A DNA stretch of 64,000 nucleotides from Phycomyces blakesleeanus NRRL 1555(-) (lineage: Eukaryota > Mucoromycota > Mucoromycetes > Mucorales > Phycomycetaceae). The stretch covers positions 423,113 through 487,112 of the forward strand of contig NW_017265159.1 of NCBI RefSeq assembly GCF_001638985.1, read 5' to 3'. The notes under the pieces were generated by a model. That model did no database searches. It worked only from the letters and a program-made list of their open reading frames with translations, and was not told where the DNA came from. Of the stretch, positions 53,440 to 64,000 are shown in pieces. A program made the translations under genes and the position numbers. The number at the start of each line of letters is the position of its first letter. The stretch's first letter is position 1.

Positions 53440-54076
53440 AGTGTATATATAAATATATTACTACTCTCCGTCAATTATTATAGAATTAAATACCGATACT
53501 ATCAGCAACCCTGTCTTTCTATCTATACACATATACACACAATAAAGATAAGATAAGATAAGATGAGTAATGAATGAATGAAAGAAAGAAAGAGTGAAAT
53601 GAATGGAGAAATGGACTGGCTTGTAAAAAAAAATAAAGAAACTCCTGTGCGCTCGGGGTGGATTCTGGCGATACTGATCTGCTAGCATATAAAAAAGAAG
53701 AGAAAAGGCGATGGAAAGAGACAAAGAGATAGAGAGTATATATATATATAAGTACGGGTACGAGTGTGAATATCGAACATTAGACTAGGTCTACTGCAGG
53801 AGTTAGGAGGATCTTTGTTTTTTTTTTTGGTTTTTTTTTTTTTGGTTTTGCTCGAGGAGGAATATAAATGGGCCAAACATAAAAAAGTTCTAGGTCAGTG
53901 CCACAAATGCAGTCATTAGGGAAATGCAATGAAATACATTAGATTTGGGTTAAACTGAATTAAATCGAATCGAATCAAATCGAACCGATGGAATCGATGG
54001 AATCAAGCGAGCAGGCAACTAAGCAGGCAAGCAAGCAAGAAGGTAAAGGGGTGATGAGAAAAAGGGAATTATTACA
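53440..54076. other. Intergenic, convergent 3' regions
   Basis: Contains AGATA and GAAAGA tandem tracts (53545-53593), a T/TG-rich run (53818-53845) and a cluster of GAATCGAA-type repeats (53955-54005). No gene seen. Confidence 0.5.
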
Positions 54077-55324
54077 CTACAGCAGACCAACTGTCCGTAG
54101 ATTGTTCTTCATAATAATATCGTTAATTGCTGACATGACAAACTTGATTTGTTGTGTATCTGTTGCACATGTAAAATGGGTATAAAGCTGCTTTGTTTTG
54201 GATTGATTTAGGTGCACAAATTGGTTGAGGATGTAGTCTGAGGCTGGCTCAAACTGATTTGGCCCTAGAAGACAATAATGTTTATTAGTTGTCCTTTTAT
54301 ATATATATATATATTTATTTATTTATTTCTATCTTTCTTCGTCTTTATCTTATTCTTCTTTCTCTTAATTTTCCTTTAATTTTTTTATTTTTATTTCAAG
54401 GCTTACCATCGTAGTCTGGAAACTTCTCTTTCAAAGGATGCTTCAAGAGCTTCTCTCGAAAAATGTCAATCTTGTTTAAAAACAAGATAATGGATGTCTT
54501 TATAAACCATTTTGAGTTACAGATAGAATTAAACAAGGTCAAGCCTTCGTCCATTCGGTTCTACAGGAAACAGGGTTACGATCAATCCTAACCAAAGAAC
54601 TATTCTTGTATGCTTTACCACTGTTTCATCTTCAATCAAAACTTGGTCATATTCAGAAAGTGCGACCATGAATATAATCGATGTTACGTTTTCGAAGCAA
54701 TGGATCCACTTTTTTCGTTCGGAGCGCTGGCCTCCCACATCGAACATGCGATAGGTAAAGGTGCCGATGACAAAGGTGGTTTCTGTTATACCGGTTGTTT
54801 TTATACGAGTTCGTAGTACGTCTTGGTCAGTTGGTATATAGTTGCTTTCACCAATGCGATCAATTGAATCAAAGTAACTTGAAACACCAAAAAAAAATGA
54901 GATGCACGTTTTTGGAAAATAGTTGGCAGTCATGTAGAGACTTACTATTTGGCAGAGTCGTTCAATTGGTATTCTCGGCTTACTTCGAACACACTCTGAA
55001 GGTTACTGTCTTTCCAAAGGATTCTTATAGCCGTGGTTACTTCTGTAGGTAGTTCTTCGTAGGTAACGCAGGATGGTAATTCTAGTATGACGGCTGCATA
55101 ACTCCAGCTGTCCGCATTCTTTAGCCAAACTCCTCTTCCTTTCATTGCCTTCAAGATGACCTGCATCGAATGTACAGTGTTGGAAAAAATGATTTCTTTG
55201 AATGCCTGCCGTTCGTCTGGAGTGTATCCACCGTCGTGAATAAGTTTCATCTGTTTGAGAATCGTGGACTTTCCAGACTCGCCAGCGCCTGTCGATAGAA
55301 TAATAAACTAATTAACGGCCAATC

Positions 55325-55366
<42 letters not shown>

Positions 55367-55533
55367 GTTGTTGTTGTTGCTGTTGCTGTTGTTGTTGTTG
55401 CTGGGATAAACGTACCCAATAGTAGCATTTTTACTTGCTGACTCATATTCTGCTTATCTTGCCTTAGTTGGCTTTCGATTTCCTGGTTACGAGCTTTACC
55501 CTCGTGGACCTCATTAGATTGACAGCACCCCAT
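54077..55533 (-). CDS. Heterotrimeric G-protein alpha subunit
   Basis: Predicted exons 55533-55416, 55288-54946, 54877-54619, 54560-54407 and 54264-54077 give 353 aa, the usual length. MGCCQS offers Gly2 for myristoylation and Cys3/Cys4 for palmitoylation. GTP-binding motifs: GAGESGKST (40-48), switch [10 protein letters not shown] with the Arg finger and Thr, [12 protein letters not shown] in switch [10 protein letters not shown] and FTCATDT. The C-terminus reads NNLRTVGLL with no Cys at position -4, so it would not be a pertussis-toxin-type substrate. It couples a membrane receptor to effectors such as adenylate cyclase. Intron 1 contains a (TA)n and a (TTG)n microsatellite. Confidence 0.95.
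55353..55402. repeat. (TTG)n microsatellite in G-alpha intron 1
   Basis: About 16 units of TTG/TTGC type, directly next to a (TA)n run, fill part of intron 1 (55415-55289) of the G-alpha gene. Confidence 0.9.
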
Positions 55534-56483
55534 GTCACGTAGCTATATAGCAAACGATACAGAACCAAAATTGTGGTCTTCTGTTTCTTTTTGGAACACT
55601 CTTCTTAACCCTTTCAAGAAAGAAAGAGAGGAATAAAGAAAGTACAAAAAAAAGACAAAATAAAGGTAAATATAACGAAAAGAGAGAAAATCTTTTCTAT
55701 ATCTTTTTTTTTATGGGCAGGTTTAATATAAGTAGTATTTAATCTCTTTGGCTATGCTCCCCATCCCTCCCCAGTAACACCCCAGACCTCCCAAGTGTTT
55801 TCTCGATCATGCTTAATAGAATCCAAGGCAAACATTGCATTCCCCTTTTTTTGTATGTACTATATACTGTACTGTACTGTACTGTACTGTATACATGTAT
55901 GTATGTATGTATGTATGTATGTGTGTGTATACTGTATGGTTATTTTGAGGAAGAATATATATATATATAAAATCAACGATTGTCCTTACATTTGACATGC
56001 TTTTGCAACACAAACAAGCAACGCATTCTGTACAACCACAACTACAACCAGAACCACAAACATATACACACAAAACTTTAAACTATAATAATAATAATAA
56101 TATATAACAAACAAATATAGATGATCATTTCTTTTGACTTTCAATAATAACCTATTAGGGCTTGACAGTTTCTTTAAGAACACACACACACACGCACATA
56201 CATACATAAACATAAACATAAACATAAACACTCATAAATACATAGAGATTGATAGAGAGATAGAGAGACTAGAAGAATAAGAGTAAGAAGACTAAGAAGA
56301 CTAGGAATAAGAAGGTCGTCATCATAGGTGCATATCTAAAAGAAAGAAAGAAAGAAAGATATATATAAAAGGGAAAATAAAGAAAATACACGGATAAATA
56401 TTGTGGGATCTTTATGATTCTTTTTAACAATTACTTGGCCTTACAAGCAGTAATGAATGAACCAAATAATACACCCACCCACC

Positions 56484-56514
<31 letters not shown>

Positions 56515-59500
56515 GTGTGTGTGTATGTATGTATGTATGTGTATGTATATATATTTATGCTGTTAGTTTTCAATAAAACAGAAGAACTGACACAGGAGAC
56601 TCCTGCGTAAAAAAAAGAAAAGAAATTGCACTGCTTTTATTTTTTTTATATATACTTTTTCTCTCTCTCTAGAAATCAGAAGACATGAGGTACAATAGGT
56701 GATAAAAAGGATAAATAAGTCCTTGAGTGATAAACAGTAGCTGGTAGGGGTAAAGAAGTGCGCCGAAACTAATTTCCTTTTTTCTTGGGTTGTCCTAAAG
56801 GTTTGTCTTATATTTTTTATTCTGCTTATATTGAGAGAGAGAGTGTGTGTGGGTATGAGAGAAATTCTAATAGGCAATATATTTTTTTCTGTCAATTGTC
56901 AATAGTATTGTCATTATTATCATCATCAAAAGAACTTGGTTACTACCACAAACAAACAAGCAAAAGAAGAAGAAGAAGATTGTATTATTGAATGGTATTT
57001 TGATCTCAGAAATATATTATATTTTAACTATCTAGAAAGTATATTCCAATCAATCGAATGCATTGTACTGTTTGTTGATAAAGAGTACAATACATACGGG
57101 GAAAGTAAATACAATGTACTTGTAGCCCCCCCTTCACCTTCTTCTTCCTCTTTACCTCTATCTTCTTCTTCTTTTCAGGAGAATATATAGATATGTATGA
57201 GTCTGATCGAGTATTAATTAACTATAATACTTTTAGCTATATTTGTATTGGTAAATGTACATATATATAAACATTAACAGGCTCAATTGATCTGACAATC
57301 AACAAATCTTCAAAACAATTTATATAATAAAGCCTTATCCAACCAACAGTATGTCGTATGGCTTTGTCTACGATTACAGAATTGGTTAATGCGGTAACAG
57401 TAAAATACAATACATAAGCACCTCATCTTACCCCCCAAAGATAGAAAGAGAGAGAGAGAGAAAGCAATTGTATTAATTGCCCACATAATCCAAGTAACCC
57501 AAAAAAAATGAGCCTTGAAGCAATGATCTGCAGTTTGCATGCTTCATTAATATCATCGTTATTGACATTTATATATTTATTTTCACAACAAAGAGTCATA
57601 GCAACTCGCAGCCCAGGTCTAGTAATGGCTCCTGGGATCTAGTATCGGCTGCATTCTTTAAACTTCTATATAGTTTTTTTTTAAAAAAAACCAGAAACGC
57701 ATCTATAAACGCAACTCGTGCATTTCCAGATAAAATCAGCTTTCAATATGTGCAAATTATATATATAAATAAAAAATAATTGAGCTCATAATGTTATATT
57801 TCTTGGTTTTTTCTTTCTTTATTTATTTAAATAATTAAAAAGGGAGGGAGTTGAGGAGTTTACTGACCATAGAATATCTTTATGGTTTCTTCTTTTAACC
57901 TATTCCACTACGAAGTACTGACGGACGACTTATTTTTAATTTATTTTTTTTTGCTTACCAGATATTAAAAGAAGGAAGGAAAGGAATTGGATCTAGAGTC
58001 TAAAACAAAAGAAGCCCAGGTTCTACGATCGCTCTTATGACCGTTTTGATTGATCCAAATATTCTTTTATTTATTCAGGAATCAACTACAACCAAATCAG
58101 TTAACTCATTCATTAAACACATTTGTCTGTGCTGGCGTGCGAGTATCGGCCAACGACACAGACAGAAATACTTTTTTTTTGCATTTTCGATCATAGTAAT
58201 AGCAATCGATTATTTATATTATATGTATCTGTATTAGATTTTTCTAATGATGAGATCTATAACCTATCTATTATTATTATATAGATATTTCCTGTTAGTG
58301 TGCATAATTTGCGAATAGTTGCATTTTTATGTGGCAATAATTAATCGAAAATATCACGGATTCTGGGTTTCTTACGCAACTTTCTCTTGTAGCATGTGCG
58401 TTTTACTTGACATTTTTTACGATTATCCAAACGCATGGCGCGTCATGTTGACGCAAAGTGTATCTGTCTGCAGTCAGAATTAAGTATCCGCGTTGAGAGA
58501 GGATTAACAAAAATAATAATAATAATGATAATAATAAAAGCCTTTTTTTTGTAAATACCCATGACGAGTTATTTCGTCAGATACAATATATATATATATA
58601 TATATACACTGTATATATTGTATTTCTGTTTTCTACTGCTATTATGTGGTTGAGCTACAGAATTGGCCACCACATATATATATACACACACATACACAAA
58701 AGAGTAAGGGATGGGATATAGAGGAGTTCTTTAGAAGTTCTTTTTTTTCCCTTCTCGATCTGTATTTTTCAGACTAAGCCGCCAATTTTAAGGTCAGACC
58801 AGCCCAACAAAAAAAAGCGTAAGAATAAGAATGGATCTTGCTTACAATAATAATATTATTTATTTGGATCAAAGTACATCAAAAGGCTAATATCTGATTG
58901 TATTTACTGTAGTATTTCTCCTGAGTTTTACCAAATGATAAAGACATTAACTGTATATATATATATGTATACATGTAGTATTATTACAAAGAGAGAGATA
59001 GAGAGAGAGGATGAAAAGGAAATTTTTGGGGATAATATGAAATTATAGAGGTTTTTTTAAGAAAAAAAAAGAAGCAATTGCTTCAATTGACTTCTTGAAT
59101 GCGTTAGCGCACATATATTGGTAAATCACATGCGGCCTAAGATGTGAGGAGCTAATTGAGCAGAGTATATGTTCAATCTGCATATACACAATGGATCATG
59201 TTTTACATCAAAATGGTGGATCTTTTTTTTTAACAAAAGAAAGCAGAAAATGACTATATTGAAATCTTGAAAAGGCACTGTTATTATTATACTTTATAAA
59301 GAGCTCATATAGATATATTTATTAACAAGCTATATAATGAACAAAAGAAGACATATATAGCCTATGCTTAACATAAATTACAGTTGAGCTTAATTATGAT
59401 TAATAGTGTTGCATTCATAATCATATATCAGAACAAGTATTTTTTTTTTAAATAAAATAAAATGGAATAATATTTATAGTCCATTATTCTGTACTGATTT

Positions 59501-62315
59501 TCTGTATAGTATACTTACATTCACTATGTAATTCAAGTCGATTTATAATGATTTAACGGAAGCCAATTCCTTTGAAAGTTCAATTTTATATGTGTATGTG
59601 TATCACTTTTATATTTCCTTGCTTAAAATTAAAAAAAAAAAACTAAGGTTAGAGTACAGCTTGAAAGGAAGGAAAAAAGAAAAAGGAAGGGATGAGATAA
59701 AATTGGGAGTAATCAAGGAGATGAGTATGTTTGTTATTTTCTTTTTCAAACGCTTGGTAAAAGAAAAAGAAAGAGGGTACTTGCTCCCTTCATTTAATTG
59801 AAATAAGATTCCTTTATTTATTTCCTTGAATAGATTCATAAATGAATTGATAAAGAAGTATTATATCTTAAGCCTCTTTCCAAAAAATGGTAGGGATTTA
59901 TTACTATTATTTATTTCATTTTATGAAAAAGAAACTTTAAATACTACCTTATATTAATTTTTTTTTTTTAAAAAAAAAAAGATTTATTATTTTGAATAGA
60001 AAAGTAAACAAGGTGGTGCAATGTGGCTAGATACTCTCCAAAAGCCTTTTACAGAAAGTATATATTTTGCTATAGATACACGACAAACTTTTATGTATAT
60101 GTATACGTATATACCTTATTATTATATTATTAGGTTATCTCTGAATAGAATGTCTTATTCTGTACTATCCTTCATTGCTAAGGGGAGAGAGAAAACCTCC
60201 TTGGCGGTATATGAATAATGTTTTTTTTTAAAAAAAAAAATTGAGTGTAGAATTTGTGTGTAGCGTAATGTAGTGTAGTATAGTGTAGTGTAGTGTAGTG
60301 TGTTTACCTCACTTGGTTTATTTTAGTTTGTCTTGGTTTGATTGTTTATTGATCAAGATCCTGCGAGAGCTCTAGTGACTTAACCATGATTACCTAAAGA
60401 GGTGTCAAAAGTAAAGTGCTTACTAAGCATTGATTAAACCAGATTACTTGCAAATAATCCGACCAAATTACAACTTCATCCACATTGCTAATCCAGAAAC
60501 AAAAGAATCTCATATAATAGTGCAAAATATGGACGTTTTTTCTTCTAAAAAAAGAAATTGAGCAAATAAAATATGCATATTGCTCTATAGGTTTAATAAT
60601 ACAATACTATTATTGTTAAATCAGGATTTTGTTTAATCAATTGCAAAATGGCAATCGCATTGTCTTACTTTCACGTCATGTCCAAGCTATGACGCAATAC
60701 TGGATTTGCCTTTTTCCCTTTAAACCATATCAGACAAAGAAACCTATTGGAATCTAATACTATTAAGATATTATGTCTAACTTCTTCTTCTTCTTTTTTC
60801 ACTACTACTGCTATTGCTGCTTGTTACATGAATTGATTAGATGATTAATTAATTAAATGAATTTAAGAGAGATGTGTTTCTGCCTATGAATATCTGGTAA
60901 TATATATATCTCTATACCTTGAGTTCAAAAGAGAACGGGCAAGATCAAATGTTTTCTTACTTTAACATTTGGAAAAGAAGATCGTTATTTTCACCCTGTC
61001 AAAGCTTTGTTACCAAACTTTGAAATACATATAGTACATAAAAAGTAAAGGCGGGCTATCTGCATCTTGCCCGCTCAACTTCCGCTCGACTCCTTGCAAA
61101 CTAAAGGACATCTTTCAATCTGCACTTGGCCCTGTTGTTACACATCTTCCGTTGCTTTTTAACATTTAAACATATTGCTAATAAAACAAAAGGCGTTGGT
61201 TGTTTAATTAGATACATTTGTTCAAGAGCATGTCTTTAACAATGATGATGTGTTAAAATAGATAACAATATATTGTTATTCTTAACATATATATGTAAAG
61301 CTATAACAAGTTATCATGAAAAGGTCCATTATAATCATATACCTGCTTTTGAAGATGCGAACAGTGCATAATATATCAATAAGCCTAGACTCATTTTAAT
61401 ACACATATTCTCCTATTTGCTCTTTAACAATATATATATATATAATATAAAGGACTATTTGTTGGTACTATTCCTAATTGAGTCAATACTTAGCTTTTAC
61501 AGCCTATGCGTCAGAAATTTGTCTTGACTTGTTGAGAGTAGTACCACAGTGAGATTGAATAAAGACCCTTGGTCCAGTCCAGTCCGACTATTAACAGCAC
61601 TAGTAGCAAAATACCTGTTTTTTTTTTTTTTTAAAAAAAAAAAAAGATTTTATGAATATGAATTCATATCTACACGAGTTCAATTTGGGATTAGATGCGT
61701 AAAATTAAAAAGTATTTGATCATAGACAGTACACTTATAAACCATATGTTTTTTTTTAAAAAAAAAATCAGTAATTTTACGCATTGTTCCATACTGATTG
61801 TTTGGTTTTTTTTGTAATAATTTTCTTATGTATTCTCTATATCATTAAGATAAAAGGAAAGTAAAGAGATCATAATTTAAATCAAAGATTTGAAATTTAA
61901 TCTTGTACTTCTTTGCTCATTTTCTATTATTACTTATTATAAGAGCAAACCAACATACAACCGATTATCTGGTTTTGATATCCAAAGCTTGGGTTGAAAA
62001 TAATAGCCATATTGAAATAATCGTAGGCCGACGGGCCACACAATTAAGCTTTTATTTTAATAAAACTGGCTTAGATTATGGGAATCATTTGGTAAATGAT
62101 GTCATGTAACAAAGTACAGTAAATAGCCTTGGGCTGTCAGCGTATGTGCGTATGTGTGTGTGTGTGTGTATATATATTTTAAAAATAAAAAATTTTAAAA
62201 AACAAAATGAGAGAAAGAAAAATATATATAAAGCACAATATTTTAGATGAATTTTGGATTATAATTATCAACCTTTTCTTTCACAAACACAAACACACAA
62301 TATCCAAAACAAAAA
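55534..62315. other. Gene-poor region, 6.8 kb
   Basis: The longest stretch without a recognisable gene. It is AT-rich with many microsatellites: TACTG/GTATGTAT at 55868-55930, AAACAT at 56207-56230, (CA)n/(TA)n at 56483-56515 and TAGTG arrays at 60267-60302. Five perfect T(n)A(n) palindromes lie at 57674, 59958, 60221, 61618 and 61749. A perfect 14-base palindrome (gaagcaattgcttc) lies at 59080-59093. Open frames are short and lack codon bias. Unrecognised non-coding RNAs or an unusual gene cannot be ruled out. Confidence 0.45.
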
Positions 62316-62561
62316 ATGCCTTCCATGACTAACAACACTACTGCTGCTACATCCAAAGTTCGCATGAGCTCTTTCAACCAGCCAAGAAGCGATCGCTCAG
62401 GTGTCTCCAGAGAAGAACTTTTGAAAATGGCCAAAGCCGAGTACTCCCGCCAATTGACCAGATACACTGAAAAACAGTTGAGAAGACGCATCTCTACCGA
62501 ACACAGATCCCACAGCCATTGTTCCCAGCCAGCAACTGAACAACGTAGCGCTGCCTGTTAA
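62316..62561 (+). CDS. Small basic protein of unknown function
   Basis: An ATG-started frame of 81 aa with strikingly C- and G-rich third positions compared with the AT-rich flanks, a typical mark of a highly expressed gene here. The start is preceded by an A/C-rich leader (about 62280-62315), like other genes in this window. The middle looks like one basic helix (REELLKMAKAEYSRQLTRYTEKQLRRR), flanked by Ser/Thr-rich ends. No domain is recognised. A DNA-, RNA- or membrane-binding helix is possible. It may be a stress- or development-related small protein, but that is speculation. Confidence 0.65.
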   Translation: MPSMTNNTTAATSKVRMSSFNQPRSDRSGVSREELLKMAKAEYSRQLTRYTEKQLRRRISTEHRSHSHCSQPATEQRSAAC

Positions 62562-63876
62562 GAAAAAGAAGAACAAGAACAAGATGATATAGTGATATAT
62601 ATATATACATATGTATTACTAGCTTTCTCATATGTCGTAATTTTTATTCTTTATCCTTGTCTTTTTTTTTTCCTTTTTTTACTGTATACCCTTTTCTTTA
62701 TTCTTTACTTGTAAATACCAACTCTAGTTCTTTATTCTTGTACATTCCTCAAGGGCTAGTTTCTATAAGATAAAGAAGAGGATAGTGATAACAATAATAA
62801 AAATAAAAAAACAAGTGCAAAAATTGTACAAAATCTACAAACAAAGTATGCTTCTTTATGGTCATTAAGAGAGAAAAAAAGAGGGAGATAAAGGAACAAG
62901 TGTAAACATAAATTAAATAGACGCGTGTGTTTTGTTTTGAAAAGTGTACATATTAATACATGTGCTTCACTTATATAACTTGTCTTAATAATATTTGTTG
63001 ATACTGATATGATCACATACAATTCAAAATATATACTTACCAGCTAAAACAAGTATGCAAATATATATCAATACAGTACAGAAACAAAAGACCCTTTTTA
63101 ATCAATTCACTTGGTTGCTTCAAATTCAAATTAACTGACGCGTTGAGGTTATGAGCATATTTGCGAGGGTGTGAGTTTCCCATCGAGTTACTATAAGAAA
63201 TACCTTTCTTTTTTAGCATGGAAAAATTTTATCAAATGTATATTCATATGATATTAACAAAATATAGTCTGATATTTCCTTTTCTCTCTCTCTCTCTCTT
63301 TTTTTTTAGACTCATAAAATATTTTTTATATATGCATTTATACGTATATAATAAAGAAATGTACCTAAACTTTTGAGCATCTTATTCAATAAGAACGAAT
63401 CATTTGGTTGCTCTTTATTTCGTGTATATTCTCCTACTAACATGTTCTTATGGCTTCTAAAGCTTCGATTAACTAAAATAAAAAAAGAAAGACTTTATTT
63501 TAGCAGCCTGTGTACTGTGTAAAAATATTTTAGAGCGACCAAATGACGACAAATAAGAGAAGGGTATCAATAGACCACTTACAAAAGGGAGAATATCCCC
63601 TTATAACGGACTAAATCTAGCCTCTTCTCGATATTATAGCTTATTCTATTATACAATAAACATACCAATCAATTGGTCAATTGAACATATATAAATATAT
63701 AATTAAATTCTGTAAGATAGACAATAGATTAAGATACGTCATATTTCAATGTAATTATCATTATTTTATATTATATTATATTTTAACTCAAATCCACATA
63801 TATATGCAAAAACATACACTTACACTACTAACGTCACTTACTAGCCTGGTTTAGCTTAATACATAGACAGAGTTTA
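62562..63876. other. Region with possible unresolved exons on the minus strand
   Basis: Between the small basic gene and the terminal exon at the right edge, two exon-like blocks on the minus strand are described separately. The remaining sequence is AT-rich with no recognisable content. Confidence 0.4.
63036..63462 (-). CDS. Possible two-exon fragment, family unknown
   Basis: Reading the minus strand, an open block after TTTTAG (63462 down to about 63365) encodes a segment including EYTRNKEQPNDSFLLNKML and ends G|GTACAT. It joins in phase to a second block starting near 63204 (ISYSNSMGNSHPRKYAHNLN...LKQPSELIKKG) that runs to a GTAAGT near 63036. Codon choices and polar content look coding. 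However, no start codon, upstream exon in phase or terminal exon was found, so this may be a gene relic. I do not recognise the family. Confidence 0.3.
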
Positions 63877-63981
63877 TCATTCAAGTAAAGACAACAAGGC
63901 GATTTGTTTATCGTATAGTCTGATCGCACGCATGCCGTATGCTTCGGTCTCTTTCTCCTGCTTTCTAATCACCTGTTCCAA
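63877..63981 (-). CDS. 3'-terminal exon of an unidentified gene
   Basis: After an acceptor ending TTTGATAG, the minus strand is open for 34 codons and a TGA. The peptide begins LEQVIRKQEKETEAY and ends YDKQIALLSLLE, a charged, coiled-coil-like helix. GC-rich codons contrast with the surrounding DNA. The rest of the gene would lie right of the window. No family is assigned. Confidence 0.5.
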   Translation of the reverse strand: MEQVIRKQEKETEAYGMRAIRLYDKQIALLSLLE

Positions 63982-64000
63982 CTATCAAATATCTACAAGA

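Noticed and set aside
61040..61075. Short GCGGGC/GCCCGC stem as a possible terminator or RNA gene
   Set aside because: The stem is only six base pairs, with no flanking gene or conserved fold.

Overview
The window looks like nuclear DNA of a filamentous fungus, most likely Mucoromycota (Mucorales-like). Reasons: compact AT-rich intergenic DNA full of microsatellites, short GT-AG introns of about 60-250 nt in most genes, a Mucorales-style GPI-anchored chitin deacetylase, a fungal Gid4/Vid24, and fungal-type gene families throughout. No bacterial operon structure, rRNA, tRNA or CRISPR was seen.

Layout, left to right. 1-2320: 3' part of a giant Gln/Ala-repeat protein (+). 2934-6608: Ded1/DDX3 RNA helicase fused to RanBP2 zinc fingers (-). 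6965-8514: a protein kinase-like gene whose HRD motif reads HRN (-). 9768-10262: a small acidic orphan (-). 11190-12209: a tetraspan membrane protein with a CCCC-IPLR motif (-). 12817-14583: an inverted-repeat element and a decayed multi-exon gene. 15236-17009: mucin-like single-pass surface protein (+). 18504-20827: DNA polymerase delta subunit 2 (-), divergent from 21139-23068, a DHHC palmitoyltransferase (+). 24577-25976: TauD/TfdA-type dioxygenase (-). 27607-28402: NDUFAF3-type complex I assembly factor (+), convergent with 28640-30226, an IRG-like GTPase (-). 31195-32341: GID4 substrate receptor (-). 34312-35611: chitin deacetylase (-). 39254-43268: C12orf4/FERRY-subunit homolog carrying an inserted UBA domain (-). 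44733-45758: Pho80/Pcl-type cyclin (+). 47551-48792: Dsk2/ubiquilin (-). 52453-53439: nucleotide-diphospho-sugar transferase-like type II membrane protein (+). 54077-55533: G-protein alpha subunit (-). 55534-62315 is a gene-poor stretch. 62316-62561: small basic orphan (+). The right edge holds the 3' exon of another minus-strand gene.

The genes are mostly unrelated housekeeping and signalling functions, and I see no cluster or cassette. The most interesting items are the IRG-like GTPase, the UBA-containing C12orf4 homolog, the Ded1-RanBP2 fusion, two consecutive micro-exons in the DHHC gene, and MCB-like ACGCGT boxes in the POLD2/DHHC divergent promoter. Recurrent perfect T(n)A(n) palindromes in non-coding DNA are also worth a look. 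Exon boundaries were read by eye from GT/AG signals, reading frame and family similarity. They are predictions without transcript support.
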